Translations under genes and position numbers: made by a program
The notes under the pieces: generated by a model
Seen by the model: only the letters and a program-made list of their open reading frames with translations
Databases searched by the model: none
Told to the model about the DNA's origin: nothing
In this document: in pieces, positions 6,396-10,796 of the stretch
How positions within the stretch are numbered: the first letter of the stretch is position 1
Layout of the letters: every line of letters begins with the position of its first letter
Assembly (NCBI GenBank): GCA_005880175.1
Contig: VBJR01000051.1
Coordinates: 1 to 10,796 of the forward strand
Direction: 5' to 3'
DNA: 10,796 nucleotides
DNA from: Chloroflexota bacterium
GTDB lineage: Bacteria; Chloroflexota; Dormibacteria; Dormibacterales; Dormibacteraceae

Positions 6396-6421
6396 GCCGA
6401 CCGTCCCGGCGGGCGGTCGGC
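6396..6421. terminator. GC hairpin after zinc-ribbon gene
   Basis: GCCGACCG (6396-6403) pairs perfectly with CGGTCGGC (6414-6421) around a 10-nt loop, 15 nt after the stop codon at 6380. No U-tract follows beyond TTC. With the next hairpin it forms a tandem barrier between the plus-strand phage genes and the convergent minus-strand gene. Confidence 0.5.
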
Positions 6422-6446
6422 TTCGGTAGACTCGGACTTCGCGGCT

Positions 6447-6473
6447 CGGCCGGACGGCCCACCCGTCCGGCCG
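6447..6473. terminator. Strong bidirectional hairpin between convergent genes
   Basis: CGGCCGGACGG (6447-6457) and CCGTCCGGCCG (6463-6473) make a perfect 11-bp stem with a 5-nt loop, followed on the plus strand by TTCTCTA. It begins four nt from the stop of the minus-strand gene ending at 6478 and lies about 65 nt past the plus-strand stop, so it can serve both. It also marks the visible right-hand edge of the phage-like genes. Confidence 0.65.
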
Positions 6474-6477
6474 TTCT

Positions 6478-6816
6478 CTACGTGCAGGCCATCTCCAGCA
6501 GCAGGCGCAGGCTGGCCATGAGCTCACTGCGGTACGGCGTGTCCGGCGCGGCCAGGAGCATGTCTGCCAGCGTGTCGAGCTGCGCCTGACTGACCCGGTC
6601 GGGCAGGGCGATCACCTCGCCGTGGCATCGCACCATGACCCACCCGTCGCGCATGTCCCACGGGTCGCCGGGTCCGTCGCCGGTCGCACGCAGCTCGGCG
6701 GCAACCCGCAGATGGTGGAGATACTGCGCTGAGTAGAACGTGCCGGCCGGCGCGATCCAACCGCCGGTGCGGCGGCGCCCGGCCTCGGTCCCGGAGAGCG
6801 ATGCTGGCCGACTCAC
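6478..6816 (-). CDS. Hypothetical protein (112 aa), actinomycete regulator-associated type
   Basis: GTG start at 6816 within a GTGA overlap with a 12-codon mini-ORF (6813-6851) that links it to the GreA-like gene. Recognisable stretches are GGWIAPAGTFYSAQYLHHLRVAAELRAT, DPWDMRDGWVMVRCHGEVIALPDRVSQAQLDTLADMLLAAP and a C-terminal helix. The first 18 residues are basic and do not look conserved, so the true N-terminus might differ or a small frameshift may have separated it from the mini-ORF. No enzymatic motif is seen. By context, transcribed with a GreA C-domain protein and divergent from an XRE regulator, it may be part of a small regulatory cassette. Function unknown. Confidence 0.6.
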   Translation of the reverse strand: MSRPASLSGTEAGRRRTGGWIAPAGTFYSAQYLHHLRVAAELRATGDGPGDPWDMRDGWVMVRCHGEVIALPDRVSQAQLDTLADMLLAAPDTPYRSELMASLRLLLEMACT

Positions 6817-6851
6817 TCGACCGCGAGCTCGTCTGGCTTCATGGTGGTCAT
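6813..6851 (-). other. Mini-ORF bridging two genes (12 codons)
   Basis: On the minus strand ATG (6851-6849) overlaps the GreA-like stop as ATGA. The frame reads MTTMKPDELAVE and stops at TGA (6815-6813), overlapping the GTG of the next gene. Start and stop overlaps on both sides would let ribosomes pass from one gene to the next. It may also be the displaced N-terminus of the downstream protein. Confidence 0.25.
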
Positions 6852-7099
6852 CGGCCTTCTTCGACGGCCAGGACGGTCAATCGCCTCGGTAGCCGGCCGG
6901 GGCCTCGCTCGACCACTACCTGATCTCCGACCTTGCGACCCATGAGCGCTCGGCCGAGGGGCAGCTTGGGGTCGATCTCGAAGAGGCCCGGGGCACGGGG
7001 GTCTTGGATCGTCAGCCATGTGGGGCCATGGACATCGCGCACCTGCACGCGGCTCCCGGGGCCGACTATCGGGCCGGTTTCTGGACGATCCTGCACCAT
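6848..7099 (-). CDS. Free-standing GreA/GreB C-terminal-domain protein (83 aa)
   Basis: The sequence GPGSRVQVRDVHGPTWLTIQDP ... FEIDPKLPLGRALMGRKVGDQVVVE ... RRLTVLAVEEG matches the FKBP-like C-terminal domain of GreA/GreB elongation factors; compare the GreA core 'SPIARALIGKKVGDxVEV'. The N-terminal coiled coil with the acidic tip, which enters the RNA polymerase channel and stimulates transcript cleavage, is absent. It therefore cannot act as a normal Gre factor and more likely binds RNA polymerase or another partner through the C-domain alone. ATG 7099 is chosen because it starts just before the domain; ATG 7123 would add MLRCKPKP. Neither has a strong ribosome site. The gene is divergent from, and nearly abuts, the XRE regulator, which may control it. 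Confidence 0.7.
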   Translation of the reverse strand: MVQDRPETGPIVGPGSRVQVRDVHGPTWLTIQDPRAPGLFEIDPKLPLGRALMGRKVGDQVVVERGPGRLPRRLTVLAVEEGR

Positions 7100-7110
7100 G
7101 GGCTTAGGCT
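7082..7110 (+). promoter_or_regulatory. Possible promoter for XRE regulator gene
   Basis: TGGACG (7082-7087) and TAGGCT (7105-7110) are separated by 17 nt, placing transcription start about 5 nt before ATG 7122. This supports 7122 over the in-frame ATG at 7098, which would lie between the boxes. The promoter would overlap the first codons of the divergent GreA-like gene. Confidence 0.35.
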
Positions 7111-7121
7111 TGCAGCGGAGC

Positions 7122-8174
7122 ATGGAGCACGAACCGGTCACCCATCGGTCTTCCCTCGGCGAGCTGATCGTGGCCGAGCGCAAGCGGCGCAGCTTGACCC
7201 GTGACGAACTGGTGGCGCTGGTCCGCCGAGCGGACCGGACCCTACGCACCCACGAGAAGACGATCAGGCGGTGGGAGGCGGGCCAGATGCCACAGCCGGC
7301 CGCCCTGCGCGCGCTGGCCGGCGTCTTCGCGATGCCCGTCGAACGGCTGACCATGGCCGCCGGTAAGCTCGATCCGGAGGAGGACGAGGACAGCACGAAG
7401 CGGAGGGACTTCCTGACCCTGATCGGCGCCGTGGGGGTCGGCATGGTCGACCTGGAGCGGATGGCCGCGCCGGCCGTGGACGGCCTCTATCTCGGAGACG
7501 CTGAGACGCTCACCACGTCACTCCTGGGTCAGTGGTACGGCGCTACGCCTACCGTGCTTCTGTACCCGGTCCTGGCCCATCTCCGGGGCCTGCAATTGGC
7601 CTTGCCGGGGCCGCCCGAGCTGGAGAACCTGACTGGCCGGACGGCGCTGCTGGCCGGGCACCTCTTCGACAAGGTCAGCCGTCCGGCCGAAGCCCGCACC
7701 CACTACGCGCTCGCCGAGAGCCTCGCCCGAGACACCCGCGACAGCAACCTACTCGCGGTCGTGCTGGTCTTGCGTTCGGGATTGCATAGCTGGCGTCGAA
7801 CCTCCGACCGCCGTCGCGGCTTCGGTCTGGTCAGCGAGGCCACGGCGGCGATCAGCGACGGGTCGCCGCCGTTGCTGAGGACTTTGGTCCTGGCGCGGAT
7901 GGCCGAGGAGCGCGCCGCCGTCGGCGACGTGGACGGGTTCCAACGCGACATGGAGGCCGCAGAGGCGGCACTGGCACCCGGTCAGGACCACTGGTACGGG
8001 CCGAGGGATGCCGCCGAGCTGGCCGCCGTCCGCGGCGCCTCGGAGCTACTTCTGGGCCGCCACGGCGAAGCCGCCGAGACGCTGAGCTGGACGTTGGACC
8101 GGATGAACCCGAGCGCGGTCAATTGGCGAGCGCTGGTCGCGGAGGACCGGGACCGAGCGCTCGCCGCGAGCTGA
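7122..8174 (+). CDS. XRE-family regulator with C-terminal TPR-like helices
   Basis: 350 aa. Residues 12-81 form a Cro/CI-type helix-turn-helix: LGELIVAERKRRSLTRDELVALV, then EKTIRRWEAGQMPQPAALRALAGVFAMPVERLTMAAG, with TIRRWEAG as the recognition-helix end. Next come an acidic linker and RRDFLTLIGAVGVGMV (94-109). This hydrophobic Tat-signal-like stretch is common inside large actinomycete XRE regulators and need not mean export. The rest is helical with TPR character (AGHLFDKVSRPAEARTHYALAESLARDTRD; TLVLARMAEERAAVGDVDGFQRDMEAAEAAL; AVRGASELLLGRHGEAAETLSWTLDRM). It ends NWRALVAEDRDRALAAS, a plausible natural end for the family. Divergence from the GreA-like gene suggests local control. The regulated signal is unknown. 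The ATG at 7098 is an alternative start. Confidence 0.8.
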   Translation: MEHEPVTHRSSLGELIVAERKRRSLTRDELVALVRRADRTLRTHEKTIRRWEAGQMPQPAALRALAGVFAMPVERLTMAAGKLDPEEDEDSTKRRDFLTLIGAVGVGMVDLERMAAPAVDGLYLGDAETLTTSLLGQWYGATPTVLLYPVLAHLRGLQLALPGPPELENLTGRTALLAGHLFDKVSRPAEARTHYALAESLARDTRDSNLLAVVLVLRSGLHSWRRTSDRRRGFGLVSEATAAISDGSPPLLRTLVLARMAEERAAVGDVDGFQRDMEAAEAALAPGQDHWYGPRDAAELAAVRGASELLLGRHGEAAETLSWTLDRMNPSAVNWRALVAEDRDRALAAS

Positions 8175-8246
8175 CCGTCTACGCGAGGCCGGACACCATC
8201 TCCTCGATGTGCTGGCGGCGGCGGGGTAGCTCGATCCGAACTCAGG

Positions 8247-8507
8247 CTATCGGTCCTTATATTTGACACTCGGCAGGCCCATGGTCAGCTGGCCCGCCTC
8301 CCTGGCCTGCTCGGCGGCCGCGTCCACCGCGCCGATGGTGCACGTGACCGCCGCCTCGACCTGGCTGCGCTTGCGGAGGGCCACGCCCAGCAGCTCGGTC
8401 AGCTGGGGGACCGAGAGGCCCTCCTCGCAGGCGGCGCCGAGGGCGCCGACGATCTGCTGGGTGCCGGCCTCGACCAGTTCGGCGAGCTCGGTGCAGCGCG
8501 TACGCAT
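8247..8507 (-). CDS. Small conserved-looking actinomycete protein (86 aa), unknown
   Basis: ATG at 8507. Helical throughout: TELAELVEAGTQQIVGALGAACEEGLSVPQLTELLGVALRKRSQVEAAVTCTIGAVDAAAEQAREAGQLTMGLPSVKYKDR. The 'EEGLSVPQLTELLGVALRKRSQVEAAV' part has the spacing of a compact helix-turn-helix, but this is a guess. No catalytic motif or membrane segment. A good promoter sits directly upstream and the start seems leaderless, so it is its own unit, convergent with the XRE regulator gene. It may bind DNA; I cannot assign a function. Confidence 0.65.
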   Translation of the reverse strand: MRTRCTELAELVEAGTQQIVGALGAACEEGLSVPQLTELLGVALRKRSQVEAAVTCTIGAVDAAAEQAREAGQLTMGLPSVKYKDR

Positions 8508-8513
8508 GTTCCC

Positions 8514-8542
8514 AGCGTAGGCCGGGAGTCGCTCATCGCCAA
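8514..8542 (-). promoter_or_regulatory. Promoter with leaderless start for the 86-aa gene
   Basis: On the minus strand, TTGGCG (8542-8537) and TACGCT (8519-8514) are separated by exactly 17 nt. The A of the ATG at 8507 is 7 nt past the -10 box, where transcription should begin, so the mRNA probably has no leader. Hexamers and spacing fit a housekeeping sigma factor. Confidence 0.6.
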
Positions 8543-8620
8543 CCCAACCTGTTAAGGGGGGCTAGACGGTTAGATGCCGGCGGTTCCGCTGCGCGCCAGG
8601 CCCGCGGGACGACGCCGGCC

Positions 8621-8641
8621 GGCCGGGCACCGCGCCCGGCC
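8621..8641 (-). terminator. GC hairpin ending the ABC importer operon
   Basis: Directly after the ATPase stop codon (8644-8642), GGCCGGGC and GCCCGGCC form a perfect 8-bp stem with a 5-nt loop (8641-8621 on the minus strand). There is no U-tract, as is common in high-GC actinobacteria. Confidence 0.55.
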
Positions 8642-9415
8642 TCATGTGTGCGCCACTGCGACGTGGGAGCGGCGGTACTCCTCGACCATGACGTCGGTCA
8701 GCTCCTCCAACGAGGTCTCAGACACCGGCTTGTCGAACGAGATCGTGCCGTGGCGCAGCAGGTTGATGCGGTCGGCGACCTCCAGGACCTGAGCGTAGTT
8801 GTGCGCGATCATGACGATCGAGACCTCGCGCCGCTGCTTGAGGTTGTGGATCAGGTCGAGGACGAGCCGCCCTTCCCGAGCGCCCATCGCGGCCAGCGGC
8901 TCGTCCAGGAGGAGGACCCTCGCCCGCGAGTAGACAGCACGCGCGATGGCGATCGCCTGCCGCTGGCCGCCCGAGAGCTTGGCCACCTCCGTGTCCACCG
9001 AGGTGATGGCCACACCCATCTCGTTCAGGTACTGGCGCGCCCGCCGCTTCATCTCCCCGTTGCGCAGGAACGGCAGCGGGGACAGCAGCAGCTCGCGCTT
9101 GAGGAACATGTTGTGGTAGACGCTGAGGCCCGGGATCAGCGCGAGGTCCTGGTACACCGTCTCGATCCCCAGCGACCGCGCGTGCGAGACGGAGCGGAGC
9201 CGGACCTCGACGCCGTCGACCACGATCCTGCCCTCGTCCGGCTGGTGGAAGCCCGTGACGATCTTGATCAGGGTCGACTTGCCGGCACCGTTGTCGCCGA
9301 TCAGGCCGAGTACCTCGCCCTTCGGCAGCGTGAGGTTCACGTCGCGCAGCGCCACGACCGGGCCGAAGCGCTTGCTGACGTGCTCGATCTGGATCGCCGG
9401 AGCCGTGTCGGTCAC
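8642..9415 (-). CDS. Sugar ABC importer ATP-binding protein, single-domain FrcA type
   Basis: 257 aa from GTG 9415, overlapping the permease stop by 4 bp (GTGA). All nucleotide-binding motifs are present: Walker A GDNGAGKST (40-48), Q-loop Q89, signature LSGGQRQ (147-153), Walker B VLLLDE (167-172) and switch His 205 (IAHN). It hydrolyses ATP on the cytoplasmic face to drive sugar import through the permease encoded just upstream. One nucleotide-binding domain is present, so it resembles FrcA-type ATPases rather than the tandem RbsA/XylG/MglA forms. After Walker B it reads LDEPLAAMG where many relatives have LDEPTAAMG, a minor change. It is the last gene of the operon. The transported sugar cannot be told from the sequence. 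Confidence 0.93.
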   Translation of the reverse strand: MTDTAPAIQIEHVSKRFGPVVALRDVNLTLPKGEVLGLIGDNGAGKSTLIKIVTGFHQPDEGRIVVDGVEVRLRSVSHARSLGIETVYQDLALIPGLSVYHNMFLKRELLLSPLPFLRNGEMKRRARQYLNEMGVAITSVDTEVAKLSGGQRQAIAIARAVYSRARVLLLDEPLAAMGAREGRLVLDLIHNLKQRREVSIVMIAHNYAQVLEVADRINLLRHGTISFDKPVSETSLEELTDVMVEEYRRSHVAVAHT

Positions 9416-10371
9416 AGCGCGCCCTGCTGACGCCTGCGCTGCAGGGTGACGTTGACGATCATCGCGACCAGGATCGCGGCGCCCAGGATCACGTTGAAGG
9501 TCTTGGCCTCGATGCCCTGGAGCGTGAAGCCGTCGCTGAGGACCGACAGGACGATCGCGCCGATCAGCGCGCCGATGACGGTCCCCGAGCCGCCCGCGAG
9601 CGCGGTGCCGCCGATCACGGCCGCGGACACGGCCTGGAACATCTTGTCGTAGCCGCCGGCGGTGGCGTCGATCGAGCTGATCCGAAACGCCTCCAGGGTG
9701 CCGGCCAGGCCGCCGAGGACGCTGCACATCATGAAGTTGGCGACCTTGATGCGGGCGACGTTGACGCCCGCCTCGGCGGCGCCCAGGAGGTTGCCGCCGG
9801 TCGAGATGGTGTAGAGGCCCCAGCGCGTGTAGCTGAGCCCGATCTGCACCACGGCGACCACCCCCAGCGCCCAGATCAGCTCGGCGACCTGGCTGTGGCC
9901 CATCACGTCCGCGAAGCGGGTGCCCTCCTGCGGCGTCGGCACCGGAAAGCCGAGGAACGTCAGGCTGAGTCCGGCCAGCAGGAAGCTCATACCCAGGGTG
10001 GTCACGAACGACGGCACGCGCAGCACGACGGTCACCAGGCCGTTGACCAGCCCCACCGCGGCGCTGACGAGCAGCCCCGCGATGATGCCGATCCACAGCG
10101 GCAGCCCGACGTCGTTGTAGACGAAGTACATGACGAACGGAGCCAGGGCGAAGACCATGCCCGGGGAGAGGTCGATCTCCCCGCAGATCATCAGCATGAC
10201 CTCCCCGGACGCCACGATCGCGGTGGCGCACAGGAACCCGGCGATCGTCAGCAGGTTGCTGCTGGTCAGGAACGCCGGGCTGGTGAAGGCGAAGTAGGCT
10301 CCCAGCGCGACAGCGACCACCAGGATGCTGGCCCAACGGACCTGGACGAACGCCGAGGCGACGCGGGACAT
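9412..10371 (-). CDS. Sugar ABC importer permease (RbsC/FrcB-type, BPD_transp_2)
   Basis: 319 aa, ATG at 10371, one base after the binding-protein stop; no ribosome site of its own, so translation is probably coupled. There are about eight to ten membrane helices. The family signature CGEIDLSPGMVFALAPFVM begins near residue 63 (usual form GGIDLSxG). The C-terminal block AVIGGTALAGGSGTVIGALIGAIVLSVLSDGF is typical of ribose/xylose/inositol permeases, which work as homodimers. It forms the membrane channel for the substrate delivered by the upstream binding protein and is powered by the downstream ATPase. Complete, with no sign of decay. Confidence 0.92.
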   Translation of the reverse strand: MSRVASAFVQVRWASILVVAVALGAYFAFTSPAFLTSSNLLTIAGFLCATAIVASGEVMLMICGEIDLSPGMVFALAPFVMYFVYNDVGLPLWIGIIAGLLVSAAVGLVNGLVTVVLRVPSFVTTLGMSFLLAGLSLTFLGFPVPTPQEGTRFADVMGHSQVAELIWALGVVAVVQIGLSYTRWGLYTISTGGNLLGAAEAGVNVARIKVANFMMCSVLGGLAGTLEAFRISSIDATAGGYDKMFQAVSAAVIGGTALAGGSGTVIGALIGAIVLSVLSDGFTLQGIEAKTFNVILGAAILVAMIVNVTLQRRRQQGAL

Positions 10372-10372
10372 G

Positions 10373-10796
10373 CTAGGAGGAGCTCGGGCTGACGACCTGC
10401 TCCTTGCTGGAGCTGCCCTCGAAGCGCGTCTTGGCGTTGTACGGCCCGACGTTGCTCTTGGTCACGAAGACGAGGCCGGTGTTGGTGTCGGACGGCTGCG
10501 AGAGACCGCCAGACAGCTTGTACAGGAAGAGCTGCACCACCGGGAAGAAGCCCTGCGCGTACGGCTGCTGGTCGATCGTGAAGTCCAGGCTGCCCTGGCT
10601 GATCCCCTGGATCGTCCCGGTCAGCAGGTCGTAGCCGCCCGCGTGCACGCCTTTGCTCGCCAGACCGTACTTCTGCATGATCTGGGCAACGCCCTGCGTG
10701 CTGCCGGCGTCGACGGCGACCATGCCCTTCAGGTCCTTGTGGCCCAGGTAGTACGCCTCGATCGCGTTCAGCTCGTCGTTGACCGCCTTGCCGGTC
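10373..10796 (-). CDS. Sugar ABC importer substrate-binding protein, C-terminal part (5' end outside window)
   Basis: The frame is open to the window edge, giving 140 residues. AYYLGHKDLKGMVAVDAGSTQGVAQIMQKYGL, GVHAGGYDLLTGTIQGISQGSLDFTIDQQPYAQGFFPVVQLFLYKL and DTNTGLVFVTKSNV belong to the second lobe of RbsB/Peripla_BP_4-type proteins. The DFTIDQQPYAQG segment lies at the ligand-facing hinge and is characteristic of the family. The protein would be a secreted lipoprotein, but its signal peptide lies outside the window. It is the first visible gene of the operon. Its C-terminal tail is Ser-rich (SGSS- and PSSS-like) and probably unstructured. Confidence 0.9.
   Translation of the reverse strand, partial: TGKAVNDELNAIEAYYLGHKDLKGMVAVDAGSTQGVAQIMQKYGLASKGVHAGGYDLLTGTIQGISQGSLDFTIDQQPYAQGFFPVVQLFLYKLSGGLSQPSDTNTGLVFVTKSNVGPYNAKTRFEGSSSKEQVVSPSSS

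Noticed and set aside
8173..8229. Possible frameshifted extension of the XRE regulator past its stop (frame reading ADRLREAGHHLLDVLAAAG)
   Set aside because: The regulator's own end (DRDRALAAS) looks natural for its family, and the other forward frame here is equally open, so there is no clear sign of a lost C-terminus.
8648..9430. 260-codon plus-strand frame opposite the ABC ATPase
   Set aside because: The minus-strand ATPase has every catalytic motif; the opposite frame is Arg/His/Asp-rich without domains.
1..10796. CRISPR arrays, insertion sequences, rRNA or tRNA genes
   Set aside because: No regularly spaced repeats, transposase motifs or RNA gene signatures were seen on either strand.

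Overview
The window is very GC-rich, uses GTG starts freely and has leaderless-type promoters and 4-bp ATGA/GTGA gene overlaps. Together with the protein families present, this points to a filamentous or related actinomycete. I cannot name the genus.

Layout. (1) Positions 1-6380, plus strand: phage-derived genes. In order they are the C-terminal end of an HNH endonuclease, a P27-type terminase small subunit, a small Trp-rich protein, a 1008-aa tape measure protein with a lytic-transglycosylase-like domain, an HK97 gp10-like protein, two small overlapping unknown ORFs, a 245-nt gap with elaborate predicted RNA structure, and a 317-aa zinc-ribbon protein. Two GC hairpins at 6396-6473 close the region. 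No large terminase, portal, protease, capsid, tail tube, integrase or lysis gene lies between the HNH end and these hairpins. The segment is therefore either a heavily deleted prophage or something satellite-like. (2) Positions 6478-8174: a compact locus that does not look like phage. A minus-strand pair (a 112-aa unknown and an 83-aa free-standing GreA/GreB C-terminal domain) is divergent from a plus-strand XRE/TPR-type regulator. (3) Positions 8247-8542: a small unknown minus-strand gene with a well-formed promoter and apparently leaderless start. (4) Positions 8621-10796, minus strand: a sugar-type ABC importer operon ordered binding protein (5' end outside the window), permease, ATPase. 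The genes are tightly coupled and end in a GC hairpin.

How they work together. TerS and HNH belong to DNA packaging. The tape measure and gp10-like proteins belong to tail building and head-tail joining. Their usual partners are absent here. The importer is a complete pentose/hexose-type uptake unit of the FrcABC/RbsBC class with a single-domain ATPase; its substrate is unknown.

Most notable: the leader of the zinc-ribbon gene (5307-5427). One 5' strand can pair either with a nearby strand, closing a three-way junction with two identical-loop hairpins, or with a distal strand that covers the ribosome binding site. This looks like a translational RNA switch that I do not recognise. All structure calls were made by reading the sequence by eye, without folding software.
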